This document shows, piece by piece, positions 35,390 through 44,584 of a DNA stretch of 64,000 bases. Origin of the DNA: Streptomonospora wellingtoniae (lineage in GTDB: Bacteria; Actinomycetota; Actinomycetes; Streptosporangiales; Streptosporangiaceae); assembly GCF_031845375.1 (NCBI RefSeq), contig NZ_JAVREK010000001.1, positions 248,001 through 312,000 on the forward strand, in the 5' to 3' direction. Position 1 is the stretch's first letter. Each line of letters opens with the position of its first letter. Below the pieces are notes generated by a model. The model was not told the DNA's origin. It made no database searches and saw only the letters and a program-made list of their open reading frames with translations. The translations under genes were made by a program, and so were the position numbers.

Positions 35390-36427
35390 TCAGCCGGACT
35401 CCAGGGGGCGGCCCAGTGTACTTTCACGGCGGATGAGGGCGAACCCCGGGCGGATGTGGCGCGGCTCGGCCTGCGCGGCCTCGTCGCCGCCGTCGAGGCG
35501 GGCCAGCAGCGCGTCCACCGCCGCCTGGGCGATCGCCTGCTTGTGCGGGGCGATGGTGGTCAGGCTGGTCGAGCAGTAGCGGCCGTCGTCTATGTCGTCG
35601 AAGCCCACCACCGCGACGTCCTCGGGCACACGCACGCCCCGCTCGGTGAGTGTGCGCATCGCACCGACGGCGATCAGGTCGTTGTAGCAGAACACGGCGT
35701 CGGGGGCCGCGCCCGAGTCGAGGAGGCGGGCCATCGCCTGCGCGCCGTCCCCGCGCGTGTAGCCGTCGGTGGCGGCGACCAGCTCGTCGCCGTCGGCCGC
35801 ACCGGGCGACTCCGCGATCGCCGCGCGCCAGCCGCGCAGGCGCAGGTGCGCGACCCGGCGCACGCGCCCGTGGCGGGCGCCGAGGAAGGCCACGCGGCGC
35901 CGGCCCAGGTCGAGCAGGTGCCGGGTGGCGGTGCGCGCGGCGGCGACGTTGTCGATGGCGATGTGGTCGTGGGGCGCCTCGTACTCCCGCTCGCCCAGCA
36001 GCACCAGCGGCGCGTCGTTCCCGCGCGCGAGCAGGTCCTCGTTCTCCAGCTCGATGGGGCTGAGGATGAGCCCGTCGATCAGGCGCGCCCGGAACCCCTG
36101 GGCGAAGAGGACCTCCTGATCGCGGCGCCCGTTGGTGTGGTCCAGCAGCACGATGTAGTCCAGGCCGGCCGCGTAGCTGATCACAGCGTCGGCCAGCTCC
36201 GCGAAGTAGGGGTTGCCCAGCTCGGGCAGCGCGAGCGCGATGATCCCGGTGCGCCCCTTGCGCAGGTGGCGCGCAGTGAGGTTGGGGCGATAGCCCAGTT
36301 CGTCGATGACCTGCTGCACTCGCTGACGGGTGGCCGGAGTGACGTGCCGATAGCCGTTGACCACGTTCGACACCGTCTTGACCGACACGCCCGCGCGTGC
36401 GGCCACGTCCTTGAGGCTGATGCCCAC
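35390..36427 (-). CDS. LacI-family repressor of the furanoside locus
   Basis: 345 aa from the GTG at 36427 with AAGGAG six bases upstream. HTH: SLKDVAARAGVSVKTVSNVVNG; hinge RPNLTARHLRKGRTGIIAL; effector domain ends AVVGFDDIDDGRYCSTSLTTI. It is divergent from the GH2 enzyme gene with 424 bp between, so it probably controls both that gene and the importer. A GTTATACAAC half-palindrome at 36612-36621 and a related GTTGTA at about 36777 are candidate operator sites. Confidence 0.92.
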   Translation of the reverse strand: MGISLKDVAARAGVSVKTVSNVVNGYRHVTPATRQRVQQVIDELGYRPNLTARHLRKGRTGIIALALPELGNPYFAELADAVISYAAGLDYIVLLDHTNGRRDQEVLFAQGFRARLIDGLILSPIELENEDLLARGNDAPLVLLGEREYEAPHDHIAIDNVAAARTATRHLLDLGRRRVAFLGARHGRVRRVAHLRLRGWRAAIAESPGAADGDELVAATDGYTRGDGAQAMARLLDSGAAPDAVFCYNDLIAVGAMRTLTERGVRVPEDVAVVGFDDIDDGRYCSTSLTTIAPHKQAIAQAAVDALLARLDGGDEAAQAEPRHIRPGFALIRRESTLGRPLESG

Positions 36428-36851
36428 AGCGTCTCCTTCGCACGCGCGCCGCCTGGCCTGCTCACATCCGTGCGCCACTCCGAGCCTACGGAGCGATCGG
36501 CACGGCGCGGCTCCGGATGAAGGCGCTTACCGACGTACGGGCCGACCGGGCCCTCGGCCTGCTCGGCGCCTCCCGGTGCCGGCCCCCGGGGTCGATGCTG
36601 ACTTTTCCATCGTTATACAACACCGGCGACCACCCCGTACATGGGCGCTGCTCACCGCACGCATCCGATTCCCCGCGGTGCGGTGGGCCTCCCGTGCACT
36701 GCGCGCAGCGGCGAGTCGGGGTCTGGACAGCCGCGTGTGACTGTGCTCTCATCATGAATGGAACCGGGTTTCCCACGTTGTAAAAAACGGGACCCGGTCA
36801 GCGGACCCGCCGGCACCCGCTCGACCGGACCCTCATACCCGGAGGCTTCGG
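36428..36851. promoter_or_regulatory. Divergent control region, LacI gene / GH2 gene
   Basis: 424 bp with no gene. Two AT-rich spots stand out: TCGTTATACAACAC around 36610-36623 and ACGTTGTAAAAAACG around 36774-36788. They share GTTGTA in opposite orientation and could be operators or promoters. No classic perfect LacI palindrome is seen. Confidence 0.35.
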
Positions 36852-39200
36852 ATGAGACGCTTCCCCCATGACCTCGATCCCCCGTCCCCGTCCGACGAAC
36901 CCCGCCCGCGATTCCGCGCCGGGCGCCGCCGCTCCCCGCTGACCGCATTGGCGGCGGCTGCCGCCGCCGCACTGCTCCTGCCGCTCATGCCGGCCGCCCC
37001 CGCGCAGGCCGCCGAATGGGAGCCGCAGGAGCCCCCGCTGACCACCCCCTGGACCGACGACGTCTCGGCGGACAACGCGCTGCCCGAGTACCCGCGCCCG
37101 CAGATGGTGCGCGACGAATGGCGCAACCTCAACGGCGAGTGGGAGTGGGCTCCCGCCCAGGAGGGCGAGCAGCCGCCCTTCGGCGAGTCCCTCGACCGCA
37201 CCGTCCTCGTCCCCTATCCCGTGGAGTCGGCACTGTCCGGTATCTCCGAGGACACCGACCGCATGTGGTACCGCCGCACCTTCACCGTGCCCGACTCCTG
37301 GAAGGGCCGGCACGTCAAGCTGAACTTCGACGCCGTGGACTACAAGGCCGAAGTGTGGGTCAACGGCACCAGGATCGGCGCCCACCGGGGCGGCTACGAC
37401 CGGTTCTCCTTCGGCATCACCGACGCGCTGCGCCGCGGCGAAGGCAACGAGATCATCGTGGGCGTGCACGACCCCACCGACTCGGGCCAGCAGGCGGTCG
37501 GCAAGCAGCGCAACGACCCCGGCGGGATCTTCTACACGTCCTACTCCGGGATCTGGCAGACCGTGTGGATGGAGCCGGTCGCGCCGGCGCACACCACACG
37601 CGTCGATCTCACCCCCGACGTGGCGGGCGAGAAGCTGGAGGCCGTGGTCCGCGCGGCGGGCGGCGGCGGGCTGACCGCGCGGGTGACCGTCCGCGACGGC
37701 GGGAACGTGGTGGGCAGGGCGAGCGGGAGGCCGGGCACGAAGATCGAGGTGCCGGTGCCCGACGCGCACCTGTGGTCGCCCGACGACCCGTTCCTCTACG
37801 ACGTCGAGGTCGAGCTCACGCGCGGCGCCAAAGTCCGCGACCGGGTCGAGAGCTATGCCGGCATGCGCTCCGTGGGCACCGAGACGGTCGACGGCGAGCG
37901 GCGGATGGTCCTCAACGGCGAGTACCTCTTCCAGATGGGCCCGCTCGACCAGGGCTACTGGCCCGACGGGATCTCCACCGCGCCCACCGACGAGGCCCTG
38001 AAGTTCGACATCGAGGCGGCCAAGGACCTCGGGTTCAACACCATCCGCAAGCACGTCAAGGTCGAGCCCGACCGCTGGTACTACTGGGCCGACCGGCTGG
38101 GCATGCTGGTCTGGCAGGACATGCCCTCCATGGCCCACGGCCCCGATGCCGCGGCCCAGGACCGCTACGAGCACGAACTGCGGGAGATGGTCGACCAGCA
38201 CCGCAGCTTCCCCTCGATCACCCAGTGGATCCCCTTCAACGAGGGCTGGGGGCAGTACGACGGTGCCCGCATCGCCGACGAGGTCAAGCAGATGGACCCG
38301 TCGCGGCTGGTCACCGGCGCCTCCGGCTGGTACGACACCGGAAACGGCGACGTCGTCGACTCCCACATCTACGTCGGTCCCGGCGATCCCTCGCCGGCCA
38401 CCGCGTCCCGCGCCTCGGTGCTGGGCGAGTACGGCGGCCTGGGCCTGCGGACCGAGGGCCACGAGTGGAGCCCCGGCGACGGGTTCGGCTACGAGATGGT
38501 CTCCGACAGCGAGTCGCTGACCTCGCGCTACGTCGGCCTGACAGCGGGACTCCAGCGGCTGGAGCGCACCAACGGCATCTCCGCGGCGATCTACACCGAG
38601 ATCACCGACGTGGAGAACGAGCTCAACGGCCTGTGGACCTACGACCGGCAGCGGATCAAGGTCGACGAGGAGCGGATACGCGCCGCGCACGAGGACCTCA
38701 TCGCCGGCCGCCCGGTCATCGAGCCGGCCGAGCTGCCGACCGGTGAGCACTCGCTGCGCGTCACCACACCCGGCTACGACAACCGCTACATCCGCCACCA
38801 GGACGCGCTCGCGTTCACCGAGGTGGTCGAGGAGTCCAGCTCCGATCTGCTCAAGCGGGACGCGACCTGGCGGATCGTGCCCGGCCTGGCCGACGACGCG
38901 TGCTATTCCTTCGAGTCCGCGAACTACCCGGACGAGTACCTGCGCCACCGCGCCTCGCGGGTGCGCCGCGAGGCGTCCGACGGCTCCGAGCTCTTCCGCC
39001 AGGACGCCACCTGGTGCGCCGAACCGGGGCTCTCCGGCTCGGGAGTCTCGCTGCGCTCCTACAACTTCCCCGACCAGTACCTGCGCCACTACGACTCCGA
39101 GCTCTGGCTCGCCGGTGTCGGCGGCCCCGAGCCCTACGAGACGGCGCAGCTCTTCGACGAGGACGCCACCTGGGCCATCGAGGAGCCCTGGGCGAGCTGA
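36852..39200 (+). CDS. Secreted GH2 glycosidase with C-terminal AbfB-type (CBM42) domain
   Basis: 782 aa. A long signal peptide with RRR before a hydrophobic core ends at AQA (51-53), so export, perhaps by Tat, is likely. GH2 sandwich and barrel domains follow, with the acid/base Glu464 in PFNEGWGQ and the probable nucleophile Glu526 in LGEYGG. Residues about 630-775 form a three-part repeat (NRYIRHQDALAF, DEYLRHRAS, DQYLRHYDS, each followed by a DATW motif), the beta-trefoil AbfB domain that binds arabinofuranose. Some GH2 enzymes act on galactofuranosides or arabinofuranosides. The galactofuranose-type importer next door supports such a substrate rather than beta-galactopyranosides. Confidence 0.88.
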   Translation: MRRFPHDLDPPSPSDEPRPRFRAGRRRSPLTALAAAAAAALLLPLMPAAPAQAAEWEPQEPPLTTPWTDDVSADNALPEYPRPQMVRDEWRNLNGEWEWAPAQEGEQPPFGESLDRTVLVPYPVESALSGISEDTDRMWYRRTFTVPDSWKGRHVKLNFDAVDYKAEVWVNGTRIGAHRGGYDRFSFGITDALRRGEGNEIIVGVHDPTDSGQQAVGKQRNDPGGIFYTSYSGIWQTVWMEPVAPAHTTRVDLTPDVAGEKLEAVVRAAGGGGLTARVTVRDGGNVVGRASGRPGTKIEVPVPDAHLWSPDDPFLYDVEVELTRGAKVRDRVESYAGMRSVGTETVDGERRMVLNGEYLFQMGPLDQGYWPDGISTAPTDEALKFDIEAAKDLGFNTIRKHVKVEPDRWYYWADRLGMLVWQDMPSMAHGPDAAAQDRYEHELREMVDQHRSFPSITQWIPFNEGWGQYDGARIADEVKQMDPSRLVTGASGWYDTGNGDVVDSHIYVGPGDPSPATASRASVLGEYGGLGLRTEGHEWSPGDGFGYEMVSDSESLTSRYVGLTAGLQRLERTNGISAAIYTEITDVENELNGLWTYDRQRIKVDEERIRAAHEDLIAGRPVIEPAELPTGEHSLRVTTPGYDNRYIRHQDALAFTEVVEESSSDLLKRDATWRIVPGLADDACYSFESANYPDEYLRHRASRVRREASDGSELFRQDATWCAEPGLSGSGVSLRSYNFPDQYLRHYDSELWLAGVGGPEPYETAQLFDEDATWAIEEPWAS

Positions 39201-39461
39201 CCCGGCACCGCGCGACGGCGCGGTCGAAGGCGGGCCGGGCCTGCCGTTCGACCGCGCCGCCGCCGGCCTCTGCGATCCGCACGGCCCTGCGACCGCTGCA
39301 GGCCCGCTAGAGGCACCGGCACCCTCCCGCTGCCGATCCCGACCCCGCCGACCGGCTCGCACCGGGCCCGTCTTCGATCCCATCCATCCGCGACCGCTCG
39401 GCGAACGCGCGCACGACGCGACCGACCGGCCCGCACATCCCTTCACTGGTGGAGGCTGGAA

Positions 39462-40571
39462 ATGGCAACCGACCCCTCCGACCGCGCCGGGCGCTCCCCG
39501 CGCCGCACGGCTACGGTCTTCGCCGCGGTCAGCTGCACAGCGCTGACGCTGCTGGCCGCGTCCTGCGCCCGCGGCGAGGACGAGGCCGCGGGCGAGCAGG
39601 ACGGCGGCGACACGGCCGCCCAGGCCCAGGTGCTCGACGAGGCCGCGGGCAGCGACGAGACCTGCTCCGCCGAGCAGGCCGGCATCGAGGAGTTCGACCT
39701 GAAGGACGCGAAGGTCGGGTTCTCCCAGTCCGAGGCGGAGTCGAACCCGTTCCGCATCACCGAGACCGCCTCCATCGAGAAGGAGGCCGGGAAGCGCGGC
39801 GTCGAACTGATCACCGCCAACGCCCAGTCCGACTTCGCCCAGCAGATCAGCGACGTGCAGGACCTCATGTCGCAGGGAGCCGAGGCACTGATCATCGCCC
39901 CGCTCAACTCCGACGGCTGGGAGCCGGTGCTGGCCGAGGCCGAGCGCAAGCAGGTGCCCATCGTCACCATCGACCGCCAGATCAACGGCGACGCCTGCGA
40001 CGACTACGTCACCTTCATCGGGTCGGACTTCGTGGAGCAGGGCCGGCGCGCGGCCGACCAGATGATCGAGGCGCTGGGCGGCAAGGGCGAGGTGGCCGTC
40101 CTGCTGGGGGCCGCCGGCAACAACGTCACCACCGAGCGCACCAAGGGCTTCAAGGAGCGAGTCGAGGAGAACGCGCCGGACATCGAGATCGTCTTCGAGC
40201 AGACCGGCGAGTTCACGCGCGAGGGCGGCCAGTCGGTCACCGAGCAGCTCATCCAATCCAACCCCGACATCGACGGGATCTACGCCGAGAACGACGAGAT
40301 GGGCATCGGCGCGGTGACGGCCCTGCGCGGCGCCGGAAAGCAGCCCGGCGACGTCGAGATCGTCACCGTCGACGGCACCGAGGAGGCCGTGCAGCTCATC
40401 ATCGACGGCTGGATCCACGGCGTCGTCGAGTCCAACCCGCGCTTCGGCCCGCTGGCCTTCGACGCCCACGAGTCCTTCGGCAAGGGCGAGGAGGTCCCGG
40501 TCGAGCTGATCATCTCCGACCGGGAGTACGACGCCGACAACGCCGAGGAAGAGCTGCCCAATGCGTATTAG
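39462..40571 (+). CDS. ytfQ: Galactofuranose-type sugar-binding lipoprotein
   Basis: 369 aa with GGAGG seven bases before the ATG. The lipobox LAASC places the lipidated Cys at 35. The mature part matches YtfQ: KVGFSQSEAESNPFRITET, ITANAQSDFAQQISDVQDLM, IIAPLNSDGWEPVL, IVTIDRQINGD and VTVDGTEEAVQLIIDG. YtfQ of E. coli binds galactofuranose outside the membrane. It heads the four-gene importer and lies 261 bp after the GH2 gene. Confidence 0.9.
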   Translation: MATDPSDRAGRSPRRTATVFAAVSCTALTLLAASCARGEDEAAGEQDGGDTAAQAQVLDEAAGSDETCSAEQAGIEEFDLKDAKVGFSQSEAESNPFRITETASIEKEAGKRGVELITANAQSDFAQQISDVQDLMSQGAEALIIAPLNSDGWEPVLAEAERKQVPIVTIDRQINGDACDDYVTFIGSDFVEQGRRAADQMIEALGGKGEVAVLLGAAGNNVTTERTKGFKERVEENAPDIEIVFEQTGEFTREGGQSVTEQLIQSNPDIDGIYAENDEMGIGAVTALRGAGKQPGDVEIVTVDGTEEAVQLIIDGWIHGVVESNPRFGPLAFDAHESFGKGEEVPVELIISDREYDADNAEEELPNAY

Positions 40572-40631
40572 TCCCGGTCCGGGGGCTGCGGCGCCGCAGG
40601 CCCCGGCGGCGGAGCACAGGAGGAGGAGACG

Positions 40632-42347
40632 GTGGCGATGACCGCTACCGCAGAGCAGGGCGGGGCCGGCGCCGCCGGTCCCGCCCTGCGGACCCGCGGA
40701 CTCACCAAGCGGTTCCCCGGGGTGCTGGCCCTCGACGACGTCGACTTCGACCTCTCCCACGGCGAGGTGCACGCCCTGGTCGGCGAGAACGGGGCGGGCA
40801 AGTCCACCCTGATCAAGGTCCTCTCCGGGGTCTTCGCCCCCGACGGCGGGGAGGTGCGCTACCTCGGGGAGGCGGCCCGGTTCGACACGCCGCTGCGCGC
40901 GCAGCAGGCCGGGATCTCCACCATCTACCAGGAGGTGAACCTGATCCCGCTGCTCAGCGTGGCGCGCAACCTGTTCCTGGGGCGCGAGCCGCGGCGCTTC
41001 GGGCTGATCGACTTCGCGCGCATGCACCGCGAGGCGGCCGGCATCCTGCGCGACTACGGGGTCGAGGTGGACGTGACCGGGCCCCTGCAGGGCCTGTCCA
41101 TGGGCGCGCGCCAGATGGTCGCGCTCGCCCGCGCGGTGGTCGCCGACGCCCGCGTGGTGATCATGGACGAGCCGACCTCCTCGCTGGAGCCGCGCGAGGT
41201 CGAGACTCTGTTCACGGTGATCGGCGGGCTGCGCGAGCGCGGCATCACCGTGGTCTACGTCAGCCACCGGCTGGACGAGCTGTACCGGATCTGCGACCGC
41301 GTCACCGTGCTTCGCGACGGCCGGGTGGTCCACACCGGCGCGCTCGCGGGCCTGGAGCGGCTGCGCCTCATCTCGCTCATGCTCGGGCGGGAGGCCGAGC
41401 AGGTCGAACGGCAGGGCGCCACCACCTTCGGCGGTCCGCACGAGCGGCGCGCGGAGGAACCGGTCCTGGTCGCCGAGGAACTGGACGACCGGCAGCGGCT
41501 GCACGGCGTCTCACTGTCGATCCGCCCCGGCGAGGTGCTGGGGCTGGGCGGACTCCTGGGCTCGGGCCGCACCGAGACCGCCCGAGCGATCGCCGGGGCG
41601 GCGGCGCTGCGGTCGGGGCGGATCACCGTGGCGGGCGTCCCGCTGCGCCGCCGGTCGACGGGCGCGGCGATCGCCGCCGGTATCAGCATGCTGCCCGAGG
41701 ACCGCAAGAGCGAGGGAATCATCCCCGACCTATCGGTACGGGAGAACATCGCACTGGCGGCCATGCCCCGGCTGTCCCGGTTCGGACTGGTCTCCGAGCG
41801 GCGGATCGACCGGGTGGTGGACGTGTTCGTCGAGCGGCTCCGCATCAAGTCCGCCGGCACCCGGCAGAAGGTCGCCGAGCTGTCCGGCGGCAACCAGCAG
41901 AAGGTTCTGCTGGCGCGCTGGCTCGCGCTCAACCCCCGGGTGCTGCTGCTCGACGAGCCGACGCGCGGCATCGACGTCGGCGCGAAGGCGGAGGTCCAGC
42001 GCCTCGTCGACGAGCTCGCGGCCGAAGGGCTCGGCGTCCTGCTGATCTCCTCGGACTTGGAGGAGCTGATCGAGGGCGCCGACCGGGTGGTGGTGCTCAA
42101 GGACGGGTCCGTCGTGGGCGAGCTGAGCGGCGACGATGTCCGGGAGGGCGCGCTGATGCGGGCCATCGCCGACGCAGACGCCGACGCGGCCGCGGACCCC
42201 GGCTGCACGACCCCCGGCGGGCCCGCGGCCGAAGGCGCCGGGCGGCCCGGCGGTCCACAGGAGCACGACGGCGGCGCCGGCCCGGCGGACCCGAGGGCCG
42301 GCGCGTCGGCGGGTGAGGGAACACCGGGAAGGAGGGGCGCCCGGTGA
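40632..42347 (+). CDS. ytfR: Sugar ABC transporter ATP-binding protein, YtfR type
   Basis: 571 aa with two fused ATPase domains. The first has Walker A GENGAGKST (51-59) and Walker B VIMDEPTSSLE. The second has a degenerate P-loop (GLLGSGRTETAR), an intact signature LSGGNQQK and LLLDEPTRGIDVGAKAE, as in all RbsA/YtfR-like proteins. AGGAGGAG precedes the GTG at 40632; ATG 40638 is an alternative. The last 55 residues are a Gly/Ala/Asp/Pro-rich tail not found in typical family members. The stop overlaps the next start in GTGA. Confidence 0.92.
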   Translation: MAMTATAEQGGAGAAGPALRTRGLTKRFPGVLALDDVDFDLSHGEVHALVGENGAGKSTLIKVLSGVFAPDGGEVRYLGEAARFDTPLRAQQAGISTIYQEVNLIPLLSVARNLFLGREPRRFGLIDFARMHREAAGILRDYGVEVDVTGPLQGLSMGARQMVALARAVVADARVVIMDEPTSSLEPREVETLFTVIGGLRERGITVVYVSHRLDELYRICDRVTVLRDGRVVHTGALAGLERLRLISLMLGREAEQVERQGATTFGGPHERRAEEPVLVAEELDDRQRLHGVSLSIRPGEVLGLGGLLGSGRTETARAIAGAAALRSGRITVAGVPLRRRSTGAAIAAGISMLPEDRKSEGIIPDLSVRENIALAAMPRLSRFGLVSERRIDRVVDVFVERLRIKSAGTRQKVAELSGGNQQKVLLARWLALNPRVLLLDEPTRGIDVGAKAEVQRLVDELAAEGLGVLLISSDLEELIEGADRVVVLKDGSVVGELSGDDVREGALMRAIADADADAAADPGCTTPGGPAAEGAGRPGGPQEHDGGAGPADPRAGASAGEGTPGRRGAR

Positions 42348-43306
42348 CCGCGATCGGCATGCCCGCTGTCCGCATCGACCGGACGCGGGTCGTCCCGTGG
42401 CTGCAGGAGTACGGCGTCTACATCGGCGTGGCGGCGCTGCTGGTGTTCAACGTCGCCTTCACCCCGCACTTCCTGTCGCTGGAGAACTTCCGCACCCAGG
42501 CGGTGCAGGTCACCCCGGTGCTCATCCTCTCCTTGGGGATGGCACTGGTGATCGCCACCGGCGGAATCGACCTGTCGGTGGGTTCGGTGATGGCGCTGGC
42601 GGCGGCGATGATCTCGCTGTACCTGGGCTACGGCCCCGTGGTCGCCGTGCTGGTGGCCCTGGTCGCGGGCGCCGCGGCGGGCGCGGTCAACGGAGCGCTG
42701 GTGGCCTTCGCAGGAGTGCAGGCCATCGTCGCCACGCTGGCGATGATGATCGGCGGCCGCGGACTTTCGCTGGTGCTGCTGCCCCAGCTCGACGGCATCC
42801 GCAACCCCGGGATCCGCGAACTGGGCGCGGGCGACGTGTTCGGCGTGCCCTACCTGGTGTGGATCTCGGCGGCGCTCGTGGCGGTCGTCGTCTTCGTGGT
42901 GCGGCGCACCCTCTTCGGCCGCCGGATCGTGGCCATCGGCGGCAACCGCCGGGCGGGCGAGCTGTCCGGGCTGCCGGTGCGGCGCACGCTGCTGGCCGTG
43001 TACACGGTGTGCGGGCTGTTCGCTGCCGTGGCGGGCGTGCTGGCCACGGCGCGGCTGCAGGCCAGCGACCCCAACTCCATCGGTCAGCTGATCGAGCTGT
43101 CGGCGATCACGGCCGTGGTCGTGGGCGGCACCCCGTTGCAGGGCGGACGCGTGCGCATCGCCGGCACGGTGGCGGGCGCGGTGCTGATGCAGCTGCTCGT
43201 CTCGACCCTGATCAAGCACGACCTGCCGCCGTCGTGGACGCAGATCGCGCAGACCGCGGTGATCATCGCGGCGGTCTACGTGGCGAGGGAGCGTGGGAGG
43301 AGATGA
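42344..43306 (+). CDS. ytfT: Sugar ABC transporter permease, YtfT type
   Basis: 320 aa permease of the RbsC/YtfT family: VIATGGIDLSVGSVMALAAA, GAVNGALVAFAGVQAIVATL and GGNRRAGELSGLPVRRTLL, with eight or more membrane helices. The GTG start shares GTGA with the ytfR stop, and the stop shares ATGA with yjfF, so the three are translationally coupled. Confidence 0.92.
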   Translation: MTAIGMPAVRIDRTRVVPWLQEYGVYIGVAALLVFNVAFTPHFLSLENFRTQAVQVTPVLILSLGMALVIATGGIDLSVGSVMALAAAMISLYLGYGPVVAVLVALVAGAAAGAVNGALVAFAGVQAIVATLAMMIGGRGLSLVLLPQLDGIRNPGIRELGAGDVFGVPYLVWISAALVAVVVFVVRRTLFGRRIVAIGGNRRAGELSGLPVRRTLLAVYTVCGLFAAVAGVLATARLQASDPNSIGQLIELSAITAVVVGGTPLQGGRVRIAGTVAGAVLMQLLVSTLIKHDLPPSWTQIAQTAVIIAAVYVARERGRR

Positions 43307-44349
43307 CCGCGGTGAAGAGCACGGCCGCGATCGGAACGGGCCTTGCGGGCGGCCCCGGAGGAAGCGGCGGAGGGCCGGCCTTCGGCTCCGGGCGGGGCGG
43401 CGGCTCGGCGGCCGAGTTCGTCCAGCGGCACGGCGCGCTGGTGGTCCTGGCGGCGGTGCTGGCCGCCGCGGCGCTGACGATCGACGGCTTCTTCAGCCTG
43501 GGCAACCTCAACCACATCGCCGTCGGCGCGGCGTTCCCCGCCATCATCGCGCTGGGCATGACGTTCGTGATCGTCACCGGCGGCATCGACCTGTCGGTGG
43601 GCACCGTCTTCGCCCTGGCCGGGGTGCTGGCCGCGTGGGCGTCGCAGTACGGAAGCCTGGCGGCGCTCGCCCTGCCGCTGGCCGCCTGCGCGCTGATCGG
43701 CGCGCTCAACGGCGTGCTCATCGCCAAGGCGCGGCTGGCGCCCTTCATCGTCACCCTGGCGACGATGCTGGGCGCCTGGGGATTGATGCTGGCCGTCTCC
43801 GACGAGGGCACCGAGACCTACGTGGTGCCCGACGGGCTGGCCGTCACCCCGATGGTGCAGGACCGCTTCCTCGGCGTCGGCTACCCGGTGCTGCTGGTGG
43901 TCGTGCTGTTCGCCATCGGCGGGGTGGCGCTGCGCCGCACCGGGTGGGGCCAGAGCGTCTACGCCGTCGGCGGCAACGAGGACGCGGCCGCGCTGATGGG
44001 CGTGCCGGTGGCGCGCACCAAGATCACCGCTTACACGCTGTCCGGCCTGCTCGCCGGACTGGCCGGGGCGCTGAACGCGGTGTGGCTGGGTTCGGGCGTG
44101 ACCATCTTCGGTATCGGCATCGAACTCGACGCCATCTCGGCCGTGGTCATCGGCGGCACCCTGCTGGCCGGCGGGTACGGCTTCGTGTCGGGCTCGCTGG
44201 TGGGCGTGCTGCTGCTGAACGTCATCCAGAACATCATCAACGGGATCGGCGGGCTGAGCTCGGCCTTCCAGCAGGTGGTCAGCGGGTCGTTCTTGATCGT
44301 GGTGGTGCTGGCGCAGAACTACCTGAGCAGGCGGCGGGAGCGGGTCTGA
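43303..44349 (+). CDS. yjfF: Sugar ABC transporter permease, YjfF type
   Basis: 348 aa from the ATG at 43303 (ATGA overlap, GGGAGGAG just upstream). Same family as YtfT: VIVTGGIDLSVGTVFALAG, GALNGVLIAKARLAPFIVTL, VGGNEDAAALMGVPVARTK. The first 35 residues form a Gly/Ser-rich extension. Having two distinct permeases is the hallmark of the YtfQRT-YjfF galactofuranose importer. A 17-bp hairpin follows 26 bp after the stop. Confidence 0.92.
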   Translation: MTAVKSTAAIGTGLAGGPGGSGGGPAFGSGRGGGSAAEFVQRHGALVVLAAVLAAAALTIDGFFSLGNLNHIAVGAAFPAIIALGMTFVIVTGGIDLSVGTVFALAGVLAAWASQYGSLAALALPLAACALIGALNGVLIAKARLAPFIVTLATMLGAWGLMLAVSDEGTETYVVPDGLAVTPMVQDRFLGVGYPVLLVVVLFAIGGVALRRTGWGQSVYAVGGNEDAAALMGVPVARTKITAYTLSGLLAGLAGALNAVWLGSGVTIFGIGIELDAISAVVIGGTLLAGGYGFVSGSLVGVLLLNVIQNIINGIGGLSSAFQQVVSGSFLIVVVLAQNYLSRRRERV

Positions 44350-44374
44350 GCGCCCGGCCGTCCGCGCCGGCGGG

Positions 44375-44412
44375 CCGGGCGGCGGCGGTCGCCGACGACC
44401 GCCGCCGCCCGG
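44375..44412 (+). terminator. Terminator of the furanoside importer operon
   Basis: A perfect 17-bp stem (44375-44391 with 44396-44412; arm begins CCGGGCGGCGGCGG) closed by a CCGA tetraloop. It is the strongest simple hairpin I found in the window. No T-run follows. Confidence 0.75.
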
Positions 44413-44584
44413 CGGCTTCGCACAGCCTTCGCCGGGGTGTTCGACGCGCCCGAGCGGCCGCCGGTTCCCGGCTTACCCCGCGCTCGACCTCCGGCTGAGC
44501 GGGCGATATGGTCCTTCGGTTCTGTTTTGCCGCAGGCGCGCCACCGGTCTCCCTCGGCCGCCGCGCGCCCGTCTGGAGGTACAC

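Noticed and set aside
36798..41504. 1568-codon reverse open frame across the GH2 and importer genes
   Set aside because: It is the antisense of well-recognised genes; high GC creates such frames. The translation is low-complexity Val/Leu/Gly/Asp/His without domains.
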